NCBI RefSeq assembly: GCF_000202635.1
Contig: NC_015125.1
Span: 62,001-126,000 of the forward strand
Length of the DNA stretch: 64,000 nt
Reading direction: 5' to 3'
Source of the DNA: Microbacterium testaceum StLB037
Lineage (GTDB): Bacteria > Actinomycetota > Actinomycetes > Actinomycetales > Microbacteriaceae
In this document: one piece after another, positions 1-8,509 of the stretch
Layout of the letters: each line of letters opens with the position of its first letter
Numbering within the stretch: the first letter of the stretch is position 1
The notes under the pieces: generated by a model
What the model was told of the DNA's origin: nothing
Databases searched by the model: none
Seen by the model: the letters and a program-made list of their open reading frames with translations, nothing else
Made by a program: the position numbers and the translations under genes

Positions 1-172
1 CGTCACCGACGCCTACCCCAGCCGCTACGACATCCCGGGCCCCATCGCACCCGGCGAGACCGTCACGTTCTATCTCGTCGAGGACACGTCGTTCACAGGC
101 GCCGATCGGGGCAGCGTGGAGGTGGGGCTCTACTCCGGCGACATCATCACCTGGAGGACGACCGGCGGCTGA
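1..172 (+). CDS. C-terminal end of an unknown protein (partial)
   Basis: An open frame runs in from the left edge (first full codon at base 2) and stops with TGA at 170-172, giving the last 56 residues of a protein. The fragment is rich in Gly, Thr, Val and acidic residues and ends in WRTTGG. The alternating pattern would fit a beta-sandwich or extracytoplasmic domain, but no family is recognisable. There is no ribosome-binding site or start in view. Codon use resembles the genes that follow. Function unknown. Confidence 0.55.
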   Translation, partial: VTDAYPSRYDIPGPIAPGETVTFYLVEDTSFTGADRGSVEVGLYSGDIITWRTTGG

Positions 173-228
173 GTGTCCCCGGACCACGGAAGAAGGTCCG
201 GAAGAGGGAGGATGCCGGGCGAGATGAC

Positions 229-234
229 TACCCT
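229..234 (+). promoter_or_regulatory. -10 box TACCCT of leaderless promoter for the 5'-3' exonuclease
   Basis: TACCCT is followed by exactly six bases and then the ATG at 241, so the transcript would begin at or next to the start codon. No Shine-Dalgarno sequence precedes the ATG. No clear -35 box is seen. Same arrangement as at many other genes in this window. Confidence 0.55.
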
Positions 235-240
235 GGGCAC

Positions 241-1170
241 ATGGCATCCCGGCCCGAGAAGCTGCTTCTCCTCGACACCGCGTCCCTCTACTTCCGCGCG
301 TTCTACGGGGTGCCCGACAAGGTGCGCGCCGCCGACGGCACCTCCGTCAACGCGGTCCGGGGCCTTCTCGATATGATCGCCAAGCTCGTCTCGACGTACG
401 GTCCCACCCGGGTGGTGGCGTGTTGGGACGATGACTGGCGGCCGGCGTGGCGCGTCGAACTCCTTCCGAGCTACAAGGCGCACCGCGTCGTCGAGGCGGT
501 CTCGACCGGGCCCGACCGCGAAGAGACCCCCGATCCCCTTCTGGCCCAGATCCCTCTCATCCGCGAGGCCCTGGCCGTGCTCGGGATCCCCGTCGTCGGA
601 GCCGCCGAGCACGAGGCCGACGACGTGATCGGCACTCTCGCGACCGCCGCCGACGTCCCGGTCGACATCGTCACGGGTGACCGCGATCTGTTTCAGCTGA
701 TCGACGACGACCACCACGTCCGCATCGTGTACACCGCGCGCGGTATGAGCAACCTGGAACTCGTCGATGACGCGGTGGTGGTGTCGAAGTACGGCATCCA
801 CGCCGCGCAGTACGCCGACTTCGCCGTCTTGCGCGGCGATCCCTCGGATGGCCTGCCCGGCGTCGCCGGCATCGGCGAGAAGTCGGCGGCGGCCCTGCTC
901 ACCGCGCACGGCGATCTCGACGGCATCCTCACCGCAGCCGAGGCCGGCACCGGCGGCACCCCGGCGCAGCGCGCCAAGATCCTCGCTGCCGCCGACTACC
1001 TCGCCGTCGCCCCCACGGTCGTGCGCGTCGTGCGCGACCTCGACCTCGACGTGCCGGACGACGAGTTGCACCCCCTCGACGACCACCGTCTCGCCGCCGC
1101 GAACGCCCTCGCCGAGAAATGGAACCTGGGTTCGTCGATGACCCGCGCCCTCGCGGCCCTGCCCCACTGA
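241..1170 (+). CDS. 5'-3' exonuclease, FEN/PolI-N-like
   Basis: This 309-residue protein is a free-standing relative of the 5'-nuclease domain of DNA polymerase I. It would remove RNA primers or flaps by metal-dependent hydrolysis. The acidic metal-binding residues are visible: D12 in LLLLDTASLYFRAF, E125/D127/D128 in HEADDVIG, D147 and D149 in VTGDRDL, and D200/D203 in RGDPSDGLPG. The last is followed by a helix-hairpin-helix (GVAGIGEKSAAALL) for DNA binding. Length matches stand-alone actinobacterial members; no polymerase domain follows. The ATG at 241 is supported by a -10 box six bases upstream. Convergent with the PHP gene. Confidence 0.9.
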   Translation: MASRPEKLLLLDTASLYFRAFYGVPDKVRAADGTSVNAVRGLLDMIAKLVSTYGPTRVVACWDDDWRPAWRVELLPSYKAHRVVEAVSTGPDREETPDPLLAQIPLIREALAVLGIPVVGAAEHEADDVIGTLATAADVPVDIVTGDRDLFQLIDDDHHVRIVYTARGMSNLELVDDAVVVSKYGIHAAQYADFAVLRGDPSDGLPGVAGIGEKSAAALLTAHGDLDGILTAAEAGTGGTPAQRAKILAAADYLAVAPTVVRVVRDLDLDVPDDELHPLDDHRLAAANALAEKWNLGSSMTRALAALPH

Positions 1171-1201
1171 CGGCACGACGCGCCGCGTCACCGCCCGCGG
1201 G

Positions 1202-2194
1202 TCAGCGCGCGCGTTCCAGCCACGATCGCAACCGATCGAGAGTCCAGGTCGTCACGATGCGCTCGTGCGGAACCCCCGCGGCCTCGGCACGGGCCGCGCC
1301 GTAGTCGAGCAGCGACAGCTGCCCCGGTGCATGCGCATCCGAGTCGATCGAGAACAAGCACCCCGCCTCCAGCGCGAGCGCGATGAGCTCATCCGGCGGG
1401 TCCTGCCGTTCGGGTCGGGAATTGATCTCGACCGCGACCCCCGACGCCGCGCACGCGGCGAACACCGCCCGCGCATCGAACTCCGACGGCGGACGAGTCC
1501 CCCGCGCACCCTCGACGAGCCGCCCCGTGACATGACCGAGCACATCCACGCGAGGATCGCTCGCCGCCGCGACGAGGCGACGCGTCATCGGCTCACGATC
1601 CATGCGGAGTTTCGAATGGGCGGATGCCACCACCACGTCGAGCTCGCGCAGCAGCGCATCCTCCTGGTCGAGGTCGCCGTCGTCGAGGATGTCGACCTCG
1701 ATTCCCGACAACAGGGTGAATCCCCCGCCGCTCAGACCCCGGACGACCTCGAGCTGTTCGCGCAGCCGCGCGGGTGACAGCCCGTTCGCCACGGTGAGGC
1801 GGGGGGAATGGTCCGTGAGCGCCAGATACTCGTGGCCGAGCGCGCGCCCCGCCTCGACCATCGCCTCGATCGGCGTCACCCCGTCCGACCACTCGCTGTG
1901 GCTGTGAAGGTCGCCCCGCAGCGCGGCCCGCAGGGCTTCGCCGCCGGTCGCGCCCTTCGTCTCTCGAAGCGCCGCGAGTCGCTCGGGCACCCCGCCGGCG
2001 AGGGCCTGCTGGATCACCGCGAGGGTCGAGTCGCCGATGCCGGGACGCCGCCGAAGGCCGGGATCGCGGAGCTCCGCGTCGCTGAGGCCCTCGATCGCGG
2101 CTGCCGCCGTCCGGAACGCCTTGGACTTGTACCGCGACGCCCTCTCGCGTTCGAGCAGGTAGGCGATCTCGTTCAGGGCGTCCAGCGGTCGCAT
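1202..2194 (-). CDS. PHP-domain phosphoesterase with PolX-like N-terminus
   Basis: A 330-residue protein. The first ~75 residues resemble the helix-hairpin-helix region of family X polymerases (ALNEIAYLLERE, a RRRPGIGDST hairpin). Residues ~94-330 form a PHP metallophosphoesterase domain with its metal ligands visible: DLHSHSEWSDG near 95-105, LTDHS, GIEVDI, ASAHSK, GHVTGR and DSDAHAPGQL. It looks like the two ends of a bacterial PolX without the nucleotidyltransferase core, a known actinobacterial form. Substrate unknown; 3'-phosphatase or nuclease activity on DNA is a family-based guess. The start lies 3 bases after the trpD stop, so it is probably co-transcribed with and translationally coupled to trpD. 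Confidence 0.82.
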   Translation of the reverse strand: MRPLDALNEIAYLLERERASRYKSKAFRTAAAAIEGLSDAELRDPGLRRRPGIGDSTLAVIQQALAGGVPERLAALRETKGATGGEALRAALRGDLHSHSEWSDGVTPIEAMVEAGRALGHEYLALTDHSPRLTVANGLSPARLREQLEVVRGLSGGGFTLLSGIEVDILDDGDLDQEDALLRELDVVVASAHSKLRMDREPMTRRLVAAASDPRVDVLGHVTGRLVEGARGTRPPSEFDARAVFAACAASGVAVEINSRPERQDPPDELIALALEAGCLFSIDSDAHAPGQLSLLDYGAARAEAAGVPHERIVTTWTLDRLRSWLERAR

Positions 2195-2197
2195 GCG

Positions 2198-3259
2198 TTA
2201 CCCCGCGAGCTCCCGCGTGGTCGAGATCCACGCGTCGAGTTTCGCGGACGCCCGACCATCGTCGACCGCGGCGGCCGCGTCGGCCATCGCTTCGGCGAGC
2301 CGCTCGAGGATCGGGCGCTGCACCTCCGCGGCATCCTGGAACAAGCGATACGACACCAGTCCGGCCGCGGCGTTCAGCAGCACGATGTCGCGCACCGGCC
2401 CCGTCTCACCGGCGAGCGTGCGCCGCACGACCTCGGCGTTGTGGTCAGGGGTCCCGCCGAGCAGGGCGTCGATCTCCACGAGAGGGATGCCGAGATCCCG
2501 GGGATCCAGATCGTGCTCGTGGACGTCACCGCGGCTGATCTCCCACAGGCGGCTGTGCCCCGTCGTCGTCAGTTCGTCGAGGCCGTCGTCGCCACGGAAC
2601 ACGAGCGCCGTCGCCCCGCGGGTTCGGAAGACGCCGGTGATGAGGGGGACCCGGTCGAGATGGGCCACGCCCACCGCGTTCGCTTCCGCCCGGGCGGGAT
2701 TGCACAGCGGACCGAGGAAGTTGAAGACCGTCGGCACGCCGAGCTCCGACCGCGTCGGCCCCGCGTGACGGAAGCCGGGGTGGAAGGCCGCGGCGAAGGC
2801 GAACGTGATCCCGGTGCGGTCGAGGGTCTCGGCGACGTGCGCCGGGTCGAGGGTGAGGGCGATCCCGAGGGACGACAGGACGTCCGACGATCCGGATGCC
2901 GAGCTCGCGGCCCGGTTGCCGTGCTTGACGACGGGGACTCCGGATGCCGCCGCCACCACGGCCGCCATCGTCGAGACGTTCACCGTGCCGTAGCGGTCAC
3001 CGCCCGTGCCGACGATGTCGAGGACCTCGGCGCGGACGGGAAGGGGCACGGCGGCCTCGAGGATCGCGTCGCGGAACCCCACGATCTCTTCCACCGTCTC
3101 GCCCTTCGCGCGCAGCGCCACGAGGAAGCCGGCGAGCTGCGACGGCGTCGCCTCCCCCGCCATGACGCGTCGCATCGCCCACGTCGATTCCGACACGCTG
3201 AGGTCTCGCCCTTCGAGAAGGGAGGTGAGGACATCGGGCCAGGTCAAGCGTTCCGCCAT
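2198..3259 (-). CDS. trpD: Anthranilate phosphoribosyltransferase
   Basis: TrpD transfers a phosphoribosyl group from PRPP to anthranilate, the second step of tryptophan synthesis. The 353-residue product has the GTGGDRYGT PRPP-binding loop (about residues 84-92) and the KHGNRAASSASGSSD anthranilate/PRPP motif (about 112-126). I place the start at the ATG at 3259, preceded by GGAAGGA, rather than at the longer reading at 3283. It stands alone, away from other trp genes, as is common in actinobacteria. It is divergent from ctaE and followed closely by the PHP gene. Confidence 0.95.
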   Translation of the reverse strand: MAERLTWPDVLTSLLEGRDLSVSESTWAMRRVMAGEATPSQLAGFLVALRAKGETVEEIVGFRDAILEAAVPLPVRAEVLDIVGTGGDRYGTVNVSTMAAVVAAASGVPVVKHGNRAASSASGSSDVLSSLGIALTLDPAHVAETLDRTGITFAFAAAFHPGFRHAGPTRSELGVPTVFNFLGPLCNPARAEANAVGVAHLDRVPLITGVFRTRGATALVFRGDDGLDELTTTGHSRLWEISRGDVHEHDLDPRDLGIPLVEIDALLGGTPDHNAEVVRRTLAGETGPVRDIVLLNAAAGLVSYRLFQDAAEVQRPILERLAEAMADAAAAVDDGRASAKLDAWISTTRELAG

Positions 3260-3347
3260 GACACGATCCTTCCACACCGGCATCTCCCGCTCAGCGCCTC
3301 GACGGAGCCCGCGAAAGTCCGGCCGTACCGGGGATTCCCCGTGGATT

Positions 3348-3403
3348 CTTAGGTTTCCCTAAGTCTCGAGCGTGGAATATCTCCAGCTCGAGATGGGAAT
3401 ATC
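3348..3403 (+). promoter_or_regulatory. Regulatory repeats upstream of ctaE-qcrCAB
   Basis: Three nested symmetries occur here. CTTAG (3348-3352) and CTAAG (3359-3363) flank six bases. TCTCGAG (3364-3370) and CTCGAGA (3387-3393) form a perfect inverted repeat with a 16-base spacer. GGAATATC occurs twice in direct orientation (3374-3381 and 3396-3403), 22 bases apart, about two helical turns. They cover the -35 region of the ctaE promoter and the divergent trpD side. No known regulator motif is recognised. Confidence 0.45.
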
Positions 3404-3419
3404 GGCCCGTCGGATCGCG

Positions 3420-3425
3420 CATAAT
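3420..3425 (+). promoter_or_regulatory. -10 box CATAAT of leaderless ctaE promoter
   Basis: CATAAT matches five of six positions of the consensus TATAAT. It is followed by six bases and then GTG at 3432, so the mRNA of the ctaE-qcrCAB operon would start at its first codon. An in-frame ATG at 3429 is only three bases after the box and is less likely. Confidence 0.6.
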
Positions 3426-3431
3426 GGGATG

Positions 3432-4064
3432 GTGACGACCTCAGCGACGTATTCCCAGGCCGTGCGTGCCGTGAAGCGGCCCGACCCGGTCGCCGTGGGC
3501 ACCATCGTGTGGCTGGGCAGCGAGGTCATGTTCTTCGCCGGCCTCTTCGCCATCTACTTCACTCTGCGCAGCACCTCCGCGTCCCTCTGGGCGCAGGAGA
3601 CCGAGCTGCTCAACGTCCCCTTCGCGACCGTCAACACGATCATCCTCGTGCTGTCCTCGGTCACGTGCCAGATGGGCGTGTTCGCTGCCGAGCGGTACCA
3701 GCCGTACCGCACCGGTAAGTCGTTCCGCTTCGTCCAGTGGGGAATGGTGGAGTGGTTCTACCTCACGTTCATCCTCGGCGCCGTCTTCGTGTCGGGCCAG
3801 GTGTGGGAGTACGCGACGCTGGTTGCCGAAGGCATGCCCATCAGCGCCAACCCCTACGCCTCGGCCTTCTACCTGACCACCGGCTTCCACGCCCTGCACG
3901 TGACGGGCGGGCTCATCGCCTTCCTTCTCGTCATCGGCCGTGCCTACGCCGTGAAGAACTTCGGGCGTAAAGAGATGACCACCTCGATCGTCGTGTCGTA
4001 CTACTGGCACTTCGTCGACGTCGTCTGGATCGCCCTGTTCTTCGTCATCTACTTCCTGAAGTAA
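3432..4064 (+). CDS. ctaE: Cytochrome c oxidase subunit III
   Basis: CtaE is the subunit III of the aa3-type terminal oxidase that forms a supercomplex with the cytochrome bc1 complex in actinobacterial membranes. The 210-residue product has five membrane segments, the first near [21 protein letters not shown] (about residues 23-43). The last segment is preceded by the family signature [12 protein letters not shown]. This five-helix short form is the normal bacterial type. The start is taken as GTG 3432 because it sits six bases after a CATAAT box. It is the first gene of the ctaE-qcrC-qcrA-qcrB operon; qcrC begins 16 bases downstream. Confidence 0.95.
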   Translation: MTTSATYSQAVRAVKRPDPVAVGTIVWLGSEVMFFAGLFAIYFTLRSTSASLWAQETELLNVPFATVNTIILVLSSVTCQMGVFAAERYQPYRTGKSFRFVQWGMVEWFYLTFILGAVFVSGQVWEYATLVAEGMPISANPYASAFYLTTGFHALHVTGGLIAFLLVIGRAYAVKNFGRKEMTTSIVVSYYWHFVDVVWIALFFVIYFLK

Positions 4065-4080
4065 GAGAGCTGTACCTGAC

Positions 4081-4890
4081 ATGGCACGAGAGAAGAAGCC
4101 GCGCCGCGCCTCCGGGCGCCGCAGTCCCCTGGCCGCCGCCGCTCTGATCGGCATCGGCCTCCTGCTCACCGGTGGGGTCTACGCGGGCGCCTCCGCCGCG
4201 ATGGCCGCGACGGACACGCCCACCAGCAGCGCCTCGTCCGCCACCGCGGTCGAAGAGGGCAAGAAGCTCTTCCAGGCGAACTGCGCCACCTGCCACGGCC
4301 TCGACCTCGAGGGCAGCCAGCAGGGCCCGTCGCTGTTCGGCGTCGGCGAGCTGTCGGTCCACTTCCAGGTGTCGACCGGTCGTATGCCGCTGCAGGCGCA
4401 GGGTCCGCAGGCCCCGCAGAAGCCGGTGCAGTTCACCGAAGAGCAGATCGACGCGATCGCCGCGTTCGTGCAGTCGTCGGCTCCTGGCCCGACCTACCCG
4501 AGCGCCGAGCTCACCGACGGCGAGGGAGACCTGTCGCACGGTGCCGAGTTGTTCCGCATCAACTGCGCCATGTGCCACAACGTCGCCGGCGCCGGCGGTG
4601 CGCTCACCGAGGGCAAGTGGGCTCCCGATCTGCACACCGTGACGCCCGTCAACATGTACGCGGCCATGGTCACCGGCCCCCAGAACATGCCGGTCTTCAA
4701 CGACCTGAACCTCACCCCCGAAGACAAGCGCGACGTCATCTCGTACCTGATGTTCCTTCAGAAGTCCGAGTCCCCCGGCGGGTTCTCGCTCGGTTCGCTC
4801 GGTCCGGTTTCCGAGGGTCTGTTCATCTGGATCTTCGGAATCGGGGCGCTCATCGCGCTCACCGTGTGGATCACGGCGAAGTCCAACTGA
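4081..4890 (+). CDS. qcrC: Cytochrome bc1 complex diheme cytochrome c subunit
   Basis: QcrC is the diheme c-type cytochrome of the actinobacterial bc1 complex and passes electrons from the Rieske protein directly to the aa3 oxidase, replacing soluble cytochrome c. Of 269 residues, an N-terminal membrane anchor (about 17-43) is followed by two cytochrome c folds with CATCH (68-72) and CAMCH (162-166). A C-terminal membrane helix follows (about 243-265, FIWIFGIGALIALTVWI). The motifs give two covalent hemes facing the outside. It lies in the operon between ctaE and qcrA. Confidence 0.96.
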   Translation: MAREKKPRRASGRRSPLAAAALIGIGLLLTGGVYAGASAAMAATDTPTSSASSATAVEEGKKLFQANCATCHGLDLEGSQQGPSLFGVGELSVHFQVSTGRMPLQAQGPQAPQKPVQFTEEQIDAIAAFVQSSAPGPTYPSAELTDGEGDLSHGAELFRINCAMCHNVAGAGGALTEGKWAPDLHTVTPVNMYAAMVTGPQNMPVFNDLNLTPEDKRDVISYLMFLQKSESPGGFSLGSLGPVSEGLFIWIFGIGALIALTVWITAKSN

Positions 4891-4929
4891 CCGTCGTCAT
4901 CGACATTACGTAAACGCACGAGGAGCACC

Positions 4930-5988
4930 ATGGCACACGAGGAAGACGCGCTCGAGCACGAGAGGGCTTCATGGAAGCCTTCCGCCGGGCTCGCGGTCGC
5001 GATCCCCGACCCCGTGGAGAACCCGGGTCTCCCGGGACACCGCCACCGCATGACCGACCAGGACCCGCAGGCGATGAAGCGGGCCGTTCGCACGGTCTAC
5101 ACCCTGTTCTACTTCTCGGTCGCCGCGAGCATCTGGGCGAGCATCGCCTACATGATCTTCCCGATCGAGTCGGGCGCGCTGATCGACATCCGGTACAACA
5201 ACCTCTTCATCGGACTCGGCATCGGCTTCGCGCTGCTGGCGATCGGCATCGGCACCATCCACTGGGGCAAGTCGGTCATGTCCGACAAGGAGTACATCGA
5301 GGACCGCCACGCGACGCGCGGGCGCGACGACACCCGCGAGGGCGCGGTCAACGTCTTCGTCGAGGCGAACAAGGACTCCGGCTTCGGTCGCCGCGAGATC
5401 ATCCGCAACTCGCTCTTCGCCGCTCTCGCCGCCTCGATCATTCCGGGCATCACGCTGTTCCGCGGCCTCGCACCCCAGGATGCGGACCCGGTGAAGCTGC
5501 TGAGCCACACGATGTGGAAGGAAGGCTCGCGCCTCTCGCACGACCCGTCCGGTCGTCCGATCCGCGCCGCTGACGTCACGCTCGGCTCGGCCTTCCACGT
5601 CATTCCGGAAGAGCTCGCCGGACTCGGCCACGACGAGGGTTACCTCGAAGAGAAGGCCAAGGCCATCGTGCTGCTGATGCGTCTGCAGCCCGAGCAGCTG
5701 AACCCCGAGACCAACAACATGGACTGGACGTACGACGGCATCGTCGCGTACTCGAAGGTCTGCACGCACGTCGGCTGCCCCGTGGCACTGTACGAGCAGC
5801 AGACCCACCACCTCCTGTGCCCTTGCCACCAGTCGCAGTTCGACGTCGCCAACGGTGCGGCCGTCATCTTCGGCCCGGCTGCCCGTCCCCTGCCGCAGCT
5901 CCCCATCACCGTCGACGCCGAGGGCTACCTCGTCGCTCAGAGTGACTTCCACGAGCCCGTCGGCCCCAGCTTCTGGGAGCGCAAATGA
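4930..5988 (+). CDS. qcrA: Cytochrome bc1 complex Rieske iron-sulfur subunit
   Basis: QcrA carries the 2Fe-2S cluster that accepts one electron from menaquinol. The 352-residue protein has the actinobacterial layout of three N-terminal membrane segments (around 60-80, 95-115 and 155-175) followed by the Rieske domain. Cluster motifs are CTHVGC (from residue 278) and CPCHQS (from 297), giving ligands C278, H280, C297 and H300 and the disulfide pair C283/C299. The ATG at 4930 is preceded by AGGAG. Its stop overlaps the qcrB start by four bases (ATGA), so the two are translationally coupled. Confidence 0.96.
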   Translation: MAHEEDALEHERASWKPSAGLAVAIPDPVENPGLPGHRHRMTDQDPQAMKRAVRTVYTLFYFSVAASIWASIAYMIFPIESGALIDIRYNNLFIGLGIGFALLAIGIGTIHWGKSVMSDKEYIEDRHATRGRDDTREGAVNVFVEANKDSGFGRREIIRNSLFAALAASIIPGITLFRGLAPQDADPVKLLSHTMWKEGSRLSHDPSGRPIRAADVTLGSAFHVIPEELAGLGHDEGYLEEKAKAIVLLMRLQPEQLNPETNNMDWTYDGIVAYSKVCTHVGCPVALYEQQTHHLLCPCHQSQFDVANGAAVIFGPAARPLPQLPITVDAEGYLVAQSDFHEPVGPSFWERK

Positions 5989-7823
5989 GCATCGGTACTC
6001 ATCCCACCGAGAACGTCACGACCGAACCGGCCGTCTCCTCGGGCCCGCAGCCGGCGGGTCGCGACGGCAGGCCCCTCGGAGGCCGCTTCGTCGGCGCCGC
6101 GGCCAACTACCTCGACGAGCGCACGAGCATCTCGGGCATCGTCAAGGAGCTGGGTCGCAAGATCTTCCCCGACCACTGGTCGTTCATGCTCGGCGAGATC
6201 GCGCTGTGGAGCTTCGTCGTCGTGCTGCTGTCGGGCACGTTCCTGACGTTCTTCTTCCAGGCCTCGATGGTGGAGACGCACTACAACGGTGCGTACGAGC
6301 CCATGCGCGGCATCGCGATGTCGGCGGCCATGGAGTCCGCGCTGCACATCTCGTTCGATCTGCGCGGTGGACTGCTGGTTCGCCAGATCCACCACTGGGC
6401 AGCTCTGGTGTTCGTCGCCGGCATCGGCGTGCACATGCTGCGCGTCTTCTTCACGGGTGCGTTCCGCAAGCCGCGCGAGCTCAACTGGGTCGTCGGCTTC
6501 ATCCTCTTCATCCTCGCGATGGCCGAGGGCTTCACCGGCTACTCCCTCCCCGATGACCTCCTTTCCGGCAACGGTCTTCGCATCATCGACGGCATGATCA
6601 AGGGTCTGCCGATCATCGGCACGTGGACCTCGTTCCTGCTGTTCGGTGGCGAGTTCCCCGGCACCGCCATCGTCGGCCGCCTCTACACGCTGCACATCCT
6701 GCTGCTGCCGGCCATCCTGGTCGCGCTGTTGGCGGTGCACCTGATGCTGATGATCATCAACAAGCACACGCAGTTCGCCGGCCCCGCCCGCTCGAACAGC
6801 AACGTCGTGGGCTACCCGATGCTCCCGGTCTACGCGTCCAAGATGGGTGGCTTCTTCTTCATCACGTTCGGTGTGATCGTGTTGATCGCCGCTCTCGTGA
6901 CGATCAACCCCATTTGGAACTACGGCCCGTACGACCCGTCGCCGGTTTCGGCTGGTACCCAGCCCGACTGGTACATCGGGTTCGCCGATGGCATGCTGCG
7001 CCTCATCCCGCCGCACCTCGAGTTCGTCCTGTGGGACCACACCTTCTCATGGAACATCATCATCCCGGTCGGTGTCCTCGGTCTGTTCATCGTCCTCGTG
7101 CTGGTCTACCCCTTCATCGAGGCGTGGATCACCGGCGACACCCGCGAGCACCACATCGCCCAGCGTCCCCGCAACGCGGCGACCCGCACCGCGATCGGTG
7201 CGGCCGGTGTGACGTTCTACGCGGTCATGTGGGCCGCGGCTTCGTCCGACATCATGGCCACGCACTTCCACCTCACGATGGAAGGTGTGATCCACGCGCT
7301 CCAGGCGCTGCTGATCCTCGGCCCGATCCTCGCCTACTTCGTCACCAAGCGGATCTGCATCGCGCTTCAGAAGAAGGACCGCGAGATCGCGCTGCACGGA
7401 TACGAGTCGGGCCGTATCGTCCGCCTCCCCGGCGGCGAGTACATCGAGGTGCACCAGCCCGTCGACGAGTACGAGCGGTGGAAGCTGGTCGACAACGAGA
7501 CCTACGAGCCCCTGGTCGTGCGTCCCAACGCGCAGGGACAGATCCCCTGGTACGCGAACTTCCGCGCCGGTGTGTCGCGTTGGTTCTTCGAGGACCGTCT
7601 CGCCCCGCTGACGCAGGCCGAAGTCGACGCGGCCGTGGCGCACCAGCACCACGAGCCCGACCACATCGACCACGAGGAGACCGACGAGATCGCCGGCGCG
7701 AACGCTCGCGCAGACGAGGACGGTCGTCCGCACATGGCGATCGGCGAACGGGCAGAAGTCGAGTTCCCCGCCCCGAAGGGTCTCGAGGAGAAGAATCGTC
7801 CTCAGGGCGACAAGAGCGAGTGA
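5985..7823 (+). CDS. qcrB: Cytochrome bc1 complex cytochrome b subunit
   Basis: QcrB is the integral cytochrome b subunit that oxidises menaquinol and carries two b hemes. The 612-residue protein contains the transmembrane core (about residues 60-420) with the heme-region segment RQIHHWAALVFVAGIGVHML and a later HLMLMIINKH segment. It also has the long cytosolic C-terminal tail typical of actinobacteria, here acidic and His-rich (HQHHEPDHIDHEETDE). It is the last gene of the ctaE-qcrC-qcrA-qcrB operon and is followed within 10 bases by a strong terminator. QcrB is the target of Q203-type inhibitors in mycobacteria; sensitivity here cannot be judged. Confidence 0.96.
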   Translation: MSIGTHPTENVTTEPAVSSGPQPAGRDGRPLGGRFVGAAANYLDERTSISGIVKELGRKIFPDHWSFMLGEIALWSFVVVLLSGTFLTFFFQASMVETHYNGAYEPMRGIAMSAAMESALHISFDLRGGLLVRQIHHWAALVFVAGIGVHMLRVFFTGAFRKPRELNWVVGFILFILAMAEGFTGYSLPDDLLSGNGLRIIDGMIKGLPIIGTWTSFLLFGGEFPGTAIVGRLYTLHILLLPAILVALLAVHLMLMIINKHTQFAGPARSNSNVVGYPMLPVYASKMGGFFFITFGVIVLIAALVTINPIWNYGPYDPSPVSAGTQPDWYIGFADGMLRLIPPHLEFVLWDHTFSWNIIIPVGVLGLFIVLVLVYPFIEAWITGDTREHHIAQRPRNAATRTAIGAAGVTFYAVMWAAASSDIMATHFHLTMEGVIHALQALLILGPILAYFVTKRICIALQKKDREIALHGYESGRIVRLPGGEYIEVHQPVDEYERWKLVDNETYEPLVVRPNAQGQIPWYANFRAGVSRWFFEDRLAPLTQAEVDAAVAHQHHEPDHIDHEETDEIAGANARADEDGRPHMAIGERAEVEFPAPKGLEEKNRPQGDKSE

Positions 7824-7830
7824 TCGCCAG

Positions 7831-7864
7831 ACGAAACCCCGGTGCTTCGGCACCGGGGTTTCGT
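7831..7864 (+). terminator. Terminator with UUCG tetraloop after qcrB
   Basis: A perfect 15-bp stem (7831-7845 with 7850-7864) closes a TTCG loop, directly after the qcrB stop. The stem is A/T-rich at its base (ACGAAA/TTTCGT) and G+C-rich above, the form usual for intrinsic terminators in this genome. Confidence 0.85.
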
Positions 7865-7971
7865 CGTTCCGAGGGCCTCCAGGCGCTCACCGGCGCGATG
7901 CCGCGGGCGAGTGAGTCTCCCCCACCAGTCCCATCCGCATCGCGTCGGCACCAGGGGCTGTCGCATTGGCA

Positions 7972-7995
7972 GGATGCCACTGGTGTGTGGCATCC
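7972..7995. repeat. Short inverted repeat before the rhodanese gene
   Basis: GGATGCCAC (7972-7980) and GTGGCATCC (7987-7995) form a perfect 9-bp inverted repeat around six bases. It lies upstream of the rhodanese promoter, in the non-coding stretch after the qcrB terminator. Both arms contain the heptamer that is over-represented across the window. Operator or chance pairing of the common word; undecided. Confidence 0.4.
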
Positions 7996-8025
7996 GTCCC
8001 CTCCCCCGCTGCGCCCTGGGCGTCG

Positions 8026-8031
8026 TACCGT
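8026..8031 (+). promoter_or_regulatory. -10 box TACCGT of leaderless rhodanese promoter
   Basis: TACCGT is followed by exactly six bases and the ATG at 8038. It rules out the longer upstream reading from 7966. Confidence 0.55.
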
Positions 8032-8037
8032 GAGCGG

Positions 8038-8448
8038 ATGACCAGCACTCAGGAGTACTTCGCCGCCCGGCTCGCTGCGGAAAGCGACCCGTCCGACGTC
8101 TACGCCGCACAGAAGGCCGGCGACCGCTTCGTGCTCGTCGACGTCCGTGGCGACGACGCCTGGCGACAGGGCCGCGTGAGCGGCGCCGTCCACATCCCGT
8201 ACCGCGAGATCGCCGCACGCGCGCCCGTGGAAATCCCGATCGACACTCCGGTCGTCGTGTACTGCTGGAGCCCCGGCTGCAACGCCGGCCAGAAGGGCGC
8301 TCTCGCGTTCGCTTCACTCGGCTACAGCGTGCGAGAGATGATCGGCGGCTACGAGTACTGGGTTCGCGAAGGCCAACCCTTCGAGAACGACGAGGGCCCC
8401 TGCGATCGGGTGTTCGACGCCACGGTGATGGTGGTGCGCCCGCGCTGA
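8038..8448 (+). CDS. Rhodanese-like domain protein
   Basis: A 136-residue single-domain rhodanese. Proteins of this family move a sulfur atom through a persulfide on the active-site cysteine. Here the active loop is CWSPGCN, with C76 as the probable catalytic residue, and the CH2A region is DVRGDDAWRQGRVSGAVHIP (about 35-54). No signal peptide, so cytoplasmic. The acceptor is unknown. The ATG at 8038 is chosen because a TACCGT box lies six bases upstream. It sits between the bc1 operon and the minus-strand oxidase genes but has no obvious link to respiration. Confidence 0.85.
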   Translation: MTSTQEYFAARLAAESDPSDVYAAQKAGDRFVLVDVRGDDAWRQGRVSGAVHIPYREIAARAPVEIPIDTPVVVYCWSPGCNAGQKGALAFASLGYSVREMIGGYEYWVREGQPFENDEGPCDRVFDATVMVVRPR

Positions 8449-8470
8449 GCACGACGAGTGTGGGTCGTGC
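8449..8470. terminator. Possible terminator between convergent genes
   Basis: GCACGAC (8449-8455) pairs with GTCGTGC (8464-8470) around eight bases, just past the rhodanese stop and 40 bases short of the end of the opposing gene. No T-tract. Confidence 0.4.
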
Positions 8471-8509
8471 GCGAGGCCGACGAACGCGGCGCACGGGGGT
8501 GCGCGCCGG

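Noticed and set aside
1808..3352. Long plus-strand open frame of 514 codons opposite the PHP gene and trpD
   Set aside because: Arg/His/Asp-rich composition, no family motif, and fully covered by well-supported minus-strand genes. A shadow of high G+C third positions.
3429..3431. ATG as start of ctaE
   Set aside because: Only three bases after the -10 box, too close to be transcribed; GTG 3432 has the six-base spacer seen elsewhere.
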